A stretch of DNA of 35,574 nucleotides, taken from the NCBI RefSeq assembly GCF_019061365.1, contig NZ_JAHPPD010000014.1, positions 2,818 through 38,391 of the forward strand, in the 5' to 3' direction. This stretch comes from Lentilactobacillus dabitei. GTDB lineage: Bacteria > Bacillota > Bacilli > Lactobacillales > Lactobacillaceae. Position numbers and translations under genes: made by a program. Below are positions 17,459-25,688 of this stretch, in pieces (the first letter of the stretch is position 1; each line of letters opens with the position of its first letter). The notes beneath the pieces were generated by a model. That model was not told the origin of the DNA, searched no databases, and saw only the letters and a list, made by a program, of their open reading frames with translations.

Positions 17459-17504
17459 TATGTAACGAAGAAAATAGTTATCAATTACAAAAGGAGCGGA
17501 TTTT

Positions 17505-18227
17505 ATGGATAATTACCCAAATGAACGACCGGACGAACGAAAGATGGTCAATAATGCCGCCGGCTTAAATGCGTTTTTAACTAAAATGTATGGTTGGATG
17601 AGCTTGGCTGTCCTGGTTTCAGCCGCAACGGCCTTCTTAATCAGTGCCGGTCTTGGCCAGTCGGGCGCATCCATTAACCCTCACAGCGGCACAATCTGGA
17701 TTGCGTTAATTGCCTGGTTTGTTTTACCATTTATTATTTCATTTCAGGCACTTAAGCGGCCAACCCTTGCGTTCGCAGTACTCATGTTATATGCGATCTT
17801 GAGTGGGTTTGTCTTTTCAACAATTGCCTATGCTTATACTGGCGCATCGATTGCATCGGCCTTTGTGTCTGCATCGGCGATCTTCATTTCCATGACCGTT
17901 TATGGCCTAGTGACCCGCCGAAATCTTGATAAATGGGGTGCTCAGGCAACTGCGGCGTTAATTGCTTTGATTATCGCAATGGTGATTAATATTTTTCTGC
18001 GAAGTACCATTATCGCTTTCGTATTCTCCATTGTCGCTGTCGTGATTTTCACAATTTTAACTGCTTATGATACTCAAAAAATGAAGCAAATGTACAACCG
18101 ATATTCTGGTAGTGGTGAGATTTCAATGACTGGGCTGGCTGTATTTGGAGCCTTACAGTTATACCTGGACTTTGTTAACTTATTCTTACAATTACTTTCA
18201 ATCTTTGGCAACAGTAATAATCGTTAA
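17505..18227 (+). CDS. Bax inhibitor-1 (YetJ/YccA) family membrane protein
   Basis: A 240-residue protein with about seven hydrophobic segments and a polar N-terminus (about 35 residues including NERPDERKMVNNAAGLNAF). The C-terminal half contains the family pattern FTILTAYDTQKMKQMY, with the aspartate of the proposed Ca2+/pH-sensing pair. Bacillus YetJ is a pH-sensitive calcium leak channel; that function is not shown here. AAAGGAG is upstream at normal spacing. It is a single-gene transcript between the terminators at 17406 and 18250. Confidence 0.93.
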   Translation: MDNYPNERPDERKMVNNAAGLNAFLTKMYGWMSLAVLVSAATAFLISAGLGQSGASINPHSGTIWIALIAWFVLPFIISFQALKRPTLAFAVLMLYAILSGFVFSTIAYAYTGASIASAFVSASAIFISMTVYGLVTRRNLDKWGAQATAALIALIIAMVINIFLRSTIIAFVFSIVAVVIFTILTAYDTQKMKQMYNRYSGSGEISMTGLAVFGALQLYLDFVNLFLQLLSIFGNSNNR

Positions 18228-18249
18228 ATTAAATGAAAATTGCGGGTAT

Positions 18250-18289
18250 AAGGGCCTGGACAAAACATCTGTTTTGATCCAGCCCTTTT
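18250..18289 (+). terminator. Intrinsic terminator after the Bax inhibitor-1 family gene
   Basis: AAGGGCCTGGA ... TCCAGCCCTTTT forms the stem with an inner AAAAC/GTTTT helix, followed by a T-run. It shares its core (CTGGxCAAAA...TTTTGxTCCAG) with the terminator at 29047. Confidence 0.9.
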
Positions 18290-18349
18290 GCTGTTAACAA
18301 AAGCTTTCGGAAAAATTCTCTTAGAAACGGTGAAGCCCCAGCTTTCGCG

Positions 18350-18358
18350 TGGTAGAAT
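18350..18358 (+). promoter_or_regulatory. Extended -10 promoter for polA
   Basis: TGGTAGAAT (18350-18358), 33 bases before the polA start. The same GGTAGAATTA string occurs at the -10 of the preceding gene (17451-17460). No good -35 is seen. Confidence 0.5.
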
Positions 18359-18391
18359 TAGATTAAGCGTTTTAAATTAGAGGAGAACGAC

Positions 18392-21046
18392 ATGACAAAA
18401 AAATTACTGTTAATTGATGGCAACAGTATTGCCTTCAAAGCATTTTATGCACTATATCAATCCCTCGACCGGTTTACCAATTCATCTGGCTTACATACCA
18501 GTGCCATCTACGGTTTTAACAGAATGCTCGATAAAGTTCTGAAGGAAGAAAAGCCCACCGATGTGCTAGTTGCTTTCGATGCTGGTAAGGTCACTTTTCG
18601 AACCAAAATGTATTCAGATTATAAGGGAGGCCGGGCCAAAACGCCGACCGAATTATCTGAACAATTTCCATTTTTAAAGGAGTTGGTAGCGGCTCGGGGC
18701 ATTAAATCCTATGAGCTGCCTGACTACGAAGCCGATGATATTATTGGGACCCTTGCCAAACATGCAGAAACAGCTGGTGATTATCAAGTTGTGATTGTGA
18801 CTGGTGATCGTGACTTGACCCAACTAACTTCAGATAAAACAACCGTTCAGGTATCCAAAAAAGGGGTGACTGAGCTGGAAACCTACACACCCGATCATGT
18901 GGAGAAAAAATTGGGAGTTAAGCCCAGCCAAATCATTGAAATTAAGGGACTTAAAGGAGACAATTCCGATAATTATCCTGGCGTCGAAAAGGTTGGTGAT
19001 AAGACTGCACTGAAGCTCGTGCAACAGTTTGGGACGATTGATAATCTTTATGATCACATTGATGAGGTTTCTGGTAAAAAGCTCAAGGAACATCTTGTTC
19101 ATGATGAAGATCAGGCTAGGCGTGCCAAAGTTCTTGCGACAATTAATCGGGATGCACCGGTGACAATCTCCCTTGCAGACCTAGATTATACCGGTGATGA
19201 TTTAGATAAGCTGACTGATTTTTATGAACGGATGAACTTTAAATCCTTTCTGTCAAAATTGGGGGTTAATGACCAATCAAGTCAAGAGCAATTAGCCACA
19301 ATCAAATGCGAAGTTCTCACAAATAAGAACTTAGATGAATTGAAACAGTTTAAGGACGAAGTTTCATTCCAATTGGAAATGAGTGATGAAAACTATCATA
19401 CTGCGGATCTCTTAGGATTTGCGATTGGGCAGGGCAAAAAGTGGTTCGTTACTCATGATGTTACTTTACTTAAAACGCCAACTGTCAAAGATATATTGAC
19501 CAGTTCAACAATCAAGAAGAACGTGTTTGATGCTAAGCGGACATTTGTGGGCTTGTTTCGGCAATCGATTGAACTCCGGAACGTGGACTTTGATATGTTG
19601 CTCGTTTCCTATTTGCTTAATACAACTAATAACAGTAATGATGTCGGGACCGTTGCAAAGTTGCACGGCTTTAGCAATATTAAGACTGATGAGGAAGTTT
19701 ACGGTAAGGGTGCTAAACGATCAATTGACCCAGAATCTCAAGCATTTTTAGATCACCTGGTGCATAAAGCCAAGGCAATTGATGCGCTTCATGATGCCAT
19801 GTTTGCCGATTTGGATAAGCATAATCAAACCACCCTTTATCGGGACATCGAAATCAAAATTGCGTTTGTGCTTGCCAAAATGGAAATCAGTGGCATTAAA
19901 GTCCAAGCAAGTACTCTAGAAGAAATGGGCAGTAAATTTACTGAACGATTGAGTGAAATTAAGCAAACTATTTATCAACAAGCCGGTGAAGAATTTAATA
20001 TTGGCTCACCGAAGCAATTGGGAACAATCTTGTTTGAAAAGTTACGATTACCAATTTTGAAGAAGACTAAAACTGGTTATTCGACTTCAGTTGACGTACT
20101 TGAAAAGTTGGCTCCTGATGCGCCAATTGTTCAAAACGTATTGAATTACCGCCAAATTTCTAAATTATTATCAACCTATGTGGATGGACTACTCAAAGTC
20201 ATTCACAAGGATGATTCAAAAGTCCACACCAGATATTTACAAACACTGACTCAGACTGGACGGTTATCGTCTGTAGACCCCAACTTACAAAACATCCCAG
20301 TTCGAACCGAAGAAGGCCGTTTAATTCGTCAAGCCTTTATTCCTTCTCATCCGGGTTGGCAGATCTTTTCATCTGATTACTCTCAAATTGAATTACGCGT
20401 GTTGGCCTCGATTACTAACGACAAGAACATGCAGGAAGCCTTCAGAGAGGGCGAAGATATTCATGCCACAACGGCCAGAAGAATCTTTGGTTTAAAGTCC
20501 AACGATGAAGTGACCCCTGAATTACGTAGGCAGGCCAAGGCCGTCAACTTTGGGATCGTTTACGGTATCAGTGACTTTGGCTTGTCAAAGAACACGGGTA
20601 TCACTCGAAAACAAGCCCATCAGTTTATTCAACGCTATTTTGAAGAATATCCCGGTGTTAAGAAATATATGGAAGATATTGTCGAATTCGCCAGAAATCA
20701 CCGATACGTTGAAACAATTGCGCATCGCAGACGGTATTTGCCAGATATTAACTCCAAGAGTTTTAATTTGAGATCATTTGCTGAGCGGACTGCCATGAAT
20801 ACACCAATTCAAGGGAGTGCAGCAGATATTATTAAAATTGCCATGATCAACATGGACGAAGCGCTAAAAGATATGCAAACGACAGTGCTGCTTCAAGTGC
20901 ATGATGAATTGATTTTCGAAGTTCCAGTAGATGAGCTTGAAACTGTTAAAACGTTAATTCCAAAGGTGATGGATTCTGCCATTCAATTGAACGTTCCCCT
21001 GAAGGTCGAAAGTCATTGGGGTAAGACGTGGTATGATGCTAAGTAA
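18392..21046 (+). CDS. polA: DNA polymerase I
   Basis: Gap filling and RNA primer removal in replication and repair. The 884-residue protein has an N-terminal 5' nuclease domain (YSDYKGGRAKTP, then GDNSDNYPG near 188-196). A degenerate 3'-5' exonuclease-like middle (about 305-490) follows, then the polymerase domain with motif A SDYSQIELR, motif B RRQAKAVNFGIVYG and motif C VHDEL. The proofreading Asp-x-Glu of exo motif I is not present (the site reads FQLEMS). Proofreading is therefore probably absent, as in Bacillus PolA. The start has AGAGGAG. Downstream mutM is 42 bases away and likely co-transcribed. Confidence 0.98.
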   Translation: MTKKLLLIDGNSIAFKAFYALYQSLDRFTNSSGLHTSAIYGFNRMLDKVLKEEKPTDVLVAFDAGKVTFRTKMYSDYKGGRAKTPTELSEQFPFLKELVAARGIKSYELPDYEADDIIGTLAKHAETAGDYQVVIVTGDRDLTQLTSDKTTVQVSKKGVTELETYTPDHVEKKLGVKPSQIIEIKGLKGDNSDNYPGVEKVGDKTALKLVQQFGTIDNLYDHIDEVSGKKLKEHLVHDEDQARRAKVLATINRDAPVTISLADLDYTGDDLDKLTDFYERMNFKSFLSKLGVNDQSSQEQLATIKCEVLTNKNLDELKQFKDEVSFQLEMSDENYHTADLLGFAIGQGKKWFVTHDVTLLKTPTVKDILTSSTIKKNVFDAKRTFVGLFRQSIELRNVDFDMLLVSYLLNTTNNSNDVGTVAKLHGFSNIKTDEEVYGKGAKRSIDPESQAFLDHLVHKAKAIDALHDAMFADLDKHNQTTLYRDIEIKIAFVLAKMEISGIKVQASTLEEMGSKFTERLSEIKQTIYQQAGEEFNIGSPKQLGTILFEKLRLPILKKTKTGYSTSVDVLEKLAPDAPIVQNVLNYRQISKLLSTYVDGLLKVIHKDDSKVHTRYLQTLTQTGRLSSVDPNLQNIPVRTEEGRLIRQAFIPSHPGWQIFSSDYSQIELRVLASITNDKNMQEAFREGEDIHATTARRIFGLKSNDEVTPELRRQAKAVNFGIVYGISDFGLSKNTGITRKQAHQFIQRYFEEYPGVKKYMEDIVEFARNHRYVETIAHRRRYLPDINSKSFNLRSFAERTAMNTPIQGSAADIIKIAMINMDEALKDMQTTVLLQVHDELIFEVPVDELETVKTLIPKVMDSAIQLNVPLKVESHWGKTWYDAK

Positions 21047-21088
21047 CAATTAAACACACTGACTATTTTGAAATGATGGGGGATTGGG

Positions 21089-21931
21089 ATGCCTGAATTA
21101 CCAGAAGTAGAAACCGTTCGCCGCGGATTGACTGAGCTTGTTGCCGGCAGTCAGATTCGCAGTGTGGACGTTCTGTATGCAAAAATGGTTAATTTACCAA
21201 AAGTAGCTTTCGAAAAAGCGTTAAAAAATAAAACGATTGAGAAAATTGACCGCCGTGGGAAGTATTTACTCATCCGGTTAAGTGACGACCTCACAATTGT
21301 GTCGCATTTGCGAATGGAAGGTAAATACGATGTTGAACCAGAAGGCGCCCCGATTGGTAAACATACCCACGTGATTTTTCATTTAACGGATGGCCGCCAA
21401 CTTCGATATAATGATACCCGGAAGTTTGGCCGGATGAATCTGGTAAACACTGGTGAGGAGTTATCAGTGGCAGGGCTTAAAACGATCGGTCCAGAACCGA
21501 CGGAACAAGATTTAACGATTGATTATATGCAAACCATCTTTGGCAAAAGTAAAAAGATGGTGAAACCATTTCTTCTCGATCAAAGCAAAATTGCCGGTTT
21601 GGGAAACATCTATGCTGATGAAGTATTGTGGTTGAGTAAAATTCATCCAGAACAGCCGGTCAATTCCATTTCGTTAGCTGGAATCAAACGGCTGCGAAAA
21701 AATATTATTGTTGAAATTCAAAAAGCAATTGCCGGCCATGGTACGACGGTTCATTCGTATTCAACTGCGTATGGTGAAGCCGGAAATTTTCAGAATCAAT
21801 TAAATGTGTATGGTAGAGAAGGCGAACCGTGTTTACGCTGCGGGACACCAATTGTGAAAATTAAGCTGGCACAACGGGGCACCCATTTTTGCCCGAAATG
21901 CCAAGTGATTCATGGAGTAGATAATGACTAA
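21089..21931 (+). CDS. mutM: Formamidopyrimidine-DNA glycosylase (8-oxoguanine glycosylase)
   Basis: Removes oxidised purines and nicks the abasic site. The 280-residue protein has the obligatory N-terminal PELPE (Pro2 nucleophile, Glu3), the lysine in RRGKYLL near 58, the H2TH helix region KIAGLGNIYADE, and the C-terminal zinc finger CLRCG ... FCPKCQ with the finger-tip QRGTH arginine. All key residues are intact. The last eight bases overlap coaE. Confidence 0.97.
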   Translation: MPELPEVETVRRGLTELVAGSQIRSVDVLYAKMVNLPKVAFEKALKNKTIEKIDRRGKYLLIRLSDDLTIVSHLRMEGKYDVEPEGAPIGKHTHVIFHLTDGRQLRYNDTRKFGRMNLVNTGEELSVAGLKTIGPEPTEQDLTIDYMQTIFGKSKKMVKPFLLDQSKIAGLGNIYADEVLWLSKIHPEQPVNSISLAGIKRLRKNIIVEIQKAIAGHGTTVHSYSTAYGEAGNFQNQLNVYGREGEPCLRCGTPIVKIKLAQRGTHFCPKCQVIHGVDND

Positions 21932-22520
21932 GTTAATTGGGCTGACCGGCGGGATTGCGACTGGTAAGTCGGCCGTCAGCAGTTATTTAAAAGAGAATCA
22001 GGTACCGATCATCGATGCTGACTTAATTACTCACCAGGTGGAGAAAAAGGGTCAAGGTGGTTTCAATGCGATTGTTGACCAGTTTGGCAAGAGAATTTTG
22101 ACTAAAGATGGCCAACTAGACCGCAAAAAACTTGGAAGATTAGTGTTCAATCATTCAGCCGAGCTTAAAAAACTGGTCCGAACAATTGATCCGTTTATCC
22201 GCTTAGAAATTACGAAACAATTTGAGCAGCGTACAGGGGCAGGGGCTGATTTGGTTATTCTGGATGCCCCGACGTTGTTTGAAAATGGTTATGCACACAT
22301 CGTAGACGAAGTAGTTGTCGTGTACTGTGACCCCGTCACTCAGCTTCACCGCCTGATGGTAAGAAATCAATTGAATATTAGTCAGGCGAGCCAGCGAATT
22401 AAGAATCAATGGCCGTTGCAGACAAAATGTGATTTGGCTGATACAATTATTTATAATTCCGGTACAATTGCTCAGACCCGGTTACAGGTTGATGAGTGGT
22501 TGGCCGCTGAAACGAATTAA
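21924..22520 (+). CDS. coaE: Dephospho-CoA kinase
   Basis: Last step of coenzyme A synthesis (3'-phosphorylation). The 198-residue protein has P-loop [11 protein letters not shown] at 6-16, then [11 protein letters not shown] and a lid region with [11 protein letters not shown]. The ATG overlaps the mutM stop, giving translational coupling, and mutM-coaE-nrdR order matches Bacillus. Confidence 0.96.
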   Translation: MTKLIGLTGGIATGKSAVSSYLKENQVPIIDADLITHQVEKKGQGGFNAIVDQFGKRILTKDGQLDRKKLGRLVFNHSAELKKLVRTIDPFIRLEITKQFEQRTGAGADLVILDAPTLFENGYAHIVDEVVVVYCDPVTQLHRLMVRNQLNISQASQRIKNQWPLQTKCDLADTIIYNSGTIAQTRLQVDEWLAAETN

Positions 22521-22534
22521 ACGAGGTGAAATCC

Positions 22535-23026
22535 ATGCAATGTCCTCATTGTGGTTACAATGGTTCCAAAGTTGTTGATAGTCGACCGACCGATGATGGC
22601 CGCGTCATCCGGCGAAGAAGAGAATGTGAACACTGCGGTTTTCGATTCACGACATTTGAACGAGTCGAAGTGACCCCTTTGCTGGTTGTTAAAAAGAATG
22701 GGAACCGTGAAGAGTTCAACCGTGAAAAATTGATGAAAGGCATTGTCAGGTCGGCTGAAAAGCGACCGGTTTCAATGAATTCCATCACTGAATTAGTTGA
22801 CCGGGTGGAGAACAAACTTCGGTCATTGGGTGAAAATGAAGTCTCCAGTCAACAAATCGGCGAGTATGTCATGGCAGAATTAGTCAACTTGGACGAAATT
22901 GCTTATATCAGGTTTGCCAGTGTCTATCGCCAGTTTAAGGATATGTCGGTGTTCTACAAAGAACTTAAAGAAATTATGGAAAAGGATAAGAAAAAAGATT
23001 CCAAAAACGATCCGGAGGGGAAATAA
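22535..23026 (+). CDS. nrdR: Transcriptional repressor NrdR
   Basis: ATP/dATP-sensing repressor of ribonucleotide reductase genes. The 163-residue protein has an N-terminal zinc ribbon (Cys3, Cys6, Cys31, Cys34) with the DNA-contacting RRRREC stretch, and an ATP-cone at about 49-139 ([12 protein letters not shown]). The ATG at 22535 follows GAGGTG; the GTG at 22526 is within that site and is rejected. The TAA is directly followed by the ATG of dnaB, so the two are coupled. Confidence 0.96.
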   Translation: MQCPHCGYNGSKVVDSRPTDDGRVIRRRRECEHCGFRFTTFERVEVTPLLVVKKNGNREEFNREKLMKGIVRSAEKRPVSMNSITELVDRVENKLRSLGENEVSSQQIGEYVMAELVNLDEIAYIRFASVYRQFKDMSVFYKELKEIMEKDKKKDSKNDPEGK

Positions 23027-24400
23027 ATGGCAGATGCATTCAACAAATTAACCCCGGATTCCAAGTTTGTTGTGGTTAACGCGACTGTTAATGGTATGCT
23101 TGATCACAATGTACTTAATAACTTGTATTTACCAATCATTGGAGATGGCGCGCTTCAACTGTACGAGCTACTTTGGAATTTTAGTGTGAGTGACCATAAT
23201 CAACTCGTTTTGCATAAACATTATGAGTTACAAAGTATGCTCAATATTGGGACTGACAAGATTGTTGCGCAACGAAAGCTCTTGGAAGCCGTTAATTTGT
23301 TAGGAACGTTTACCTCACGGAAATCACCAGATTCTCTCGTGTATGCCATGCAGGTTCCTTTATCTGCCAAAGAATTTTTGAAGACTGATATTTTGGCGGT
23401 CATGTTATTGGGAAAGGTTGGGGATGAGACCTACAAGCAAATTGTTTCAAGGTTGATTGCTCCCTTACCCGATTTGGGTGATTTGAAGAATATTTCTGCT
23501 TCTCTCCTGGACACGTTTGATGTCCCAACGACCTTAATCAAGAACATTCCTGGGACGGTTAATGAAACCAAACAAGTGTTAAACGATGATCATTTAGGCG
23601 CCAGCAATGATCAACTAAGGCCTCAAAGTGATGATTTTGACTTCAATTTGATCCTTGAAATGCTTAATAATTCCTATGTTGACCAGCCAAGTGTCAAGAA
23701 AAGTCACGATCTGATTTTATCCGAGCATTTGTTATATGGCATTGATGAGGTTGAAATGGTGAAACTCATTCAAAAAGCGACAAACTTAAGCACAAATGAG
23801 TTGGATCAACGCCGATTGAAAATGCTCATTTCTCAACAATTTGAGATGCGTCAACCGGCCAACAAGGTTAAAGCTGAGCCAGGCAGTCAAGAATCCGAGA
23901 AGTCGGCCCAAAACTTTGATGCGGCCACTGAGCAACTTATCAAAATTACGCAATCAAATGCACCCATGACTTTTCTGCAGCAAATCAAGGATCAGAAACA
24001 TGGAATTGTCACCCCAGGAGAGGAACGAATCTTACGGGATCTCGTCAATAAACGGGTTTTTCCAAATGAAGTCCTTAATCTGCTGGTTTATCAGATTTTG
24101 GTGGTTGAAAAACATTCCACTCTCAACCAAAATCTCATTTCGACAATTGCGGATGATTGGTCTCAAAAACACGTTTCTAGTGCGCAAGATGCCATTAACG
24201 CGCTTAGAAATCGCGGCAAAGAACGAGCAGAGAAGACGACTCGGCGTTATTCCAAAAAGCGCATTAACGTGAAGGAAACGTTACCTGATTGGGCAAAACA
24301 GCCCCAGAAGAGTCAACCGAAGCAGTCAAAACAGGGCTTGAGTCCGGAACAGAAGAAACAATTGGAACAGCAACTCAATCAATTAAAAAAGCAAAAGTAG
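23027..24400 (+). CDS. dnaB: Replication initiation and membrane attachment protein DnaB
   Basis: Gram-positive DnaB, which works with DnaD and DnaI to load the replicative helicase at the origin. It is not the E. coli DnaB helicase. The 457-residue protein has an N-terminal winged-helix-like region with the family-typical opening FVVVNATVNGMLDHNVLNNLYLP, split here at positions 14-37. A DDBH2 domain follows at about 295-385 (TPGEERILRDLVNKR ... NLLVYQILV), and the tail is basic and Gln-rich. It is contiguous with nrdR and dnaI. Confidence 0.94.
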   Translation: MADAFNKLTPDSKFVVVNATVNGMLDHNVLNNLYLPIIGDGALQLYELLWNFSVSDHNQLVLHKHYELQSMLNIGTDKIVAQRKLLEAVNLLGTFTSRKSPDSLVYAMQVPLSAKEFLKTDILAVMLLGKVGDETYKQIVSRLIAPLPDLGDLKNISASLLDTFDVPTTLIKNIPGTVNETKQVLNDDHLGASNDQLRPQSDDFDFNLILEMLNNSYVDQPSVKKSHDLILSEHLLYGIDEVEMVKLIQKATNLSTNELDQRRLKMLISQQFEMRQPANKVKAEPGSQESEKSAQNFDAATEQLIKITQSNAPMTFLQQIKDQKHGIVTPGEERILRDLVNKRVFPNEVLNLLVYQILVVEKHSTLNQNLISTIADDWSQKHVSSAQDAINALRNRGKERAEKTTRRYSKKRINVKETLPDWAKQPQKSQPKQSKQGLSPEQKKQLEQQLNQLKKQK

Positions 24401-24410
24401 GTGAAAATCA

Positions 24411-25352
24411 ATGGAACGGGTCAGCGATTACGTGAAAAAGCTCATGCAGGACCGTAAGATCAATGGGGGCACTTTTAGTGAAACTTTCAATAAGATTATG
24501 AATGACATTCAGCATGATCCTGAAATCGCTAAGTTTATTAACGAACATCAAAATGAATTAGCAGATAATGCCGTGGAACGATCAGCATCCAAACTGTACG
24601 AGTATGCGAATGTAAAACGTCAGATTTCCGAGGACAAGCAGTCGTTTGCCCCAGGGTATTTGCCACAACTGGTTATCAATGATCACTTGATTGATATTTC
24701 GTATGCAGCCTCACCACAGACCCTTGCTAGGCAGCAGTCACAATCGTTGGCTCGTCGGATTACGACAATTTCAATGCCGAAGGATATTAAGCAGGCTAAG
24801 ATTGATGGCTTCGATAAAGATCCCTCAAGAGTTGAGGCTTTAACTAAGGGGATTGCTTTCATCAACGCTGTTAAGTCGGATCCTAAGCATTTTCATCCCG
24901 GATTATATATTTATGGTCCCTTTGGGGTTGGCAAAACCTATCTAACCGGTGCGCTTGCAAATGAACTTGCTGACCGCAACATTCAAACCACCATGGTCCA
25001 TTTTCCAAGTTTTGCCGTTGAAATGAAAGCTGCAATTGCGACAAATAATGTTGCCGATAAAATTGATACCATCAAGAAGTCCCCCGTTCTGATGATTGAT
25101 GATATTGGTGCAGATTCAATGTCGTCATGGGTTCGAGATGAAGTGCTTGGGGTTATTTTAGAGTATCGAATGCAGCAACAACTCGCAACTTTTTTTACCT
25201 CGAATTTCTCGATGGAGCAGCTTGAACAAGAGCATCTACGAATCAACCAACGGGGAGACGATGAGCCACTAAAAGCCAAGCGCTTGATGCAACGAATTAA
25301 GTTCTTATCCCGGGAAGTTGAAATGACTGGTGAAAATCGTCGACCTGGTTAA
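24411..25352 (+). CDS. dnaI: Primosomal protein DnaI (helicase loader)
   Basis: AAA+ ATPase that loads the replicative helicase. The 313-residue protein has an N-terminal helicase-interaction region (about 1-130), Walker A GPFGVGKTY near 168, Walker B VLMIDDIGAD near 226-235 and sensor I FFTSNFS. GTAGGTGA upstream, 10 bases after dnaB. The operon presumably ends here: the thrS promoter starts 14 bases later and no strong terminator is visible. Confidence 0.95.
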   Translation: MERVSDYVKKLMQDRKINGGTFSETFNKIMNDIQHDPEIAKFINEHQNELADNAVERSASKLYEYANVKRQISEDKQSFAPGYLPQLVINDHLIDISYAASPQTLARQQSQSLARRITTISMPKDIKQAKIDGFDKDPSRVEALTKGIAFINAVKSDPKHFHPGLYIYGPFGVGKTYLTGALANELADRNIQTTMVHFPSFAVEMKAAIATNNVADKIDTIKKSPVLMIDDIGADSMSSWVRDEVLGVILEYRMQQQLATFFTSNFSMEQLEQEHLRINQRGDDEPLKAKRLMQRIKFLSREVEMTGENRRPG

Positions 25353-25365
25353 TTTTCAAATTGAA

Positions 25366-25394
25366 TTGACTTTTTAAAAGAGCAATTCTATACT
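25366..25394 (+). promoter_or_regulatory. Promoter of the thrS T-box transcript
   Basis: TTGACT (25366-25371) and TATACT (25389-25394), 17 bases apart, which is a near-consensus sigma-A promoter. It gives a transcript start near 25401. Confidence 0.8.
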
Positions 25395-25400
25395 TATAAG

Positions 25401-25656
25401 CAATGAATCAAGGAGACATGACAGTTACTTCTCATCACAGGGAGAATGGTTCTAGCCTGGAAGACCATTTGTTTAGAAAATAACTGTTACCACTTCTTGG
25501 ACTGGATTGCGGATAATGCTATCCCGGATGGTACCGTTAGCAACCACTTGAGAGCTTTATGGGCAGCTATGGTTTATTTGCCTATGAATCCAATACGGGT
25601 GGAACCGCGCTAATTGCGTCCCTAATATACTTAAGTGTATATTAGGGATTTTTTTG
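25401..25656 (+). promoter_or_regulatory. T-box riboswitch controlling thrS (tRNA-Thr sensor)
   Basis: Leader RNA that binds uncharged tRNA. Stem I base: CAAGGAG (25409-25415) pairs with CTTCTTG (25493-25499). The inner helix CAGTTA (25422-25427) pairs with TAACTG (25481-25486), leaving a specifier loop TTACCA in which ACC (25489-25491), a threonine codon, is exposed. The T-box consensus GGTGGAACCGCG is at 25598-25609 with the TGGA bulge that pairs with an acceptor end UCCA. The terminator is at 25619-25656. All this is read from sequence; structure prediction was not run. Confidence 0.95.
25619..25656 (+). terminator. T-box regulated intrinsic terminator before thrS
   Basis: TCCCTAATATAC pairs with GTATATTAGGGA around a short loop (one bulged base), followed by a run of eight T. 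The 5' arm would instead be captured by the antiterminator when tRNA-Thr is uncharged. Confidence 0.93.
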
Positions 25657-25688
25657 TGGTTCCAAAAAATAAAAAGGGAGTAAGAGAT

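Noticed and set aside
18850-19100. 90-codon minus-strand frame within polA
   Set aside because: Antisense to the conserved 5' nuclease helix-hairpin-helix region, with no ribosome binding site.
25401-25618. Possible small RNA or tRNA gene before thrS
   Set aside because: The structure, T-box consensus and terminator are those of a T-box leader; no cloverleaf is present.
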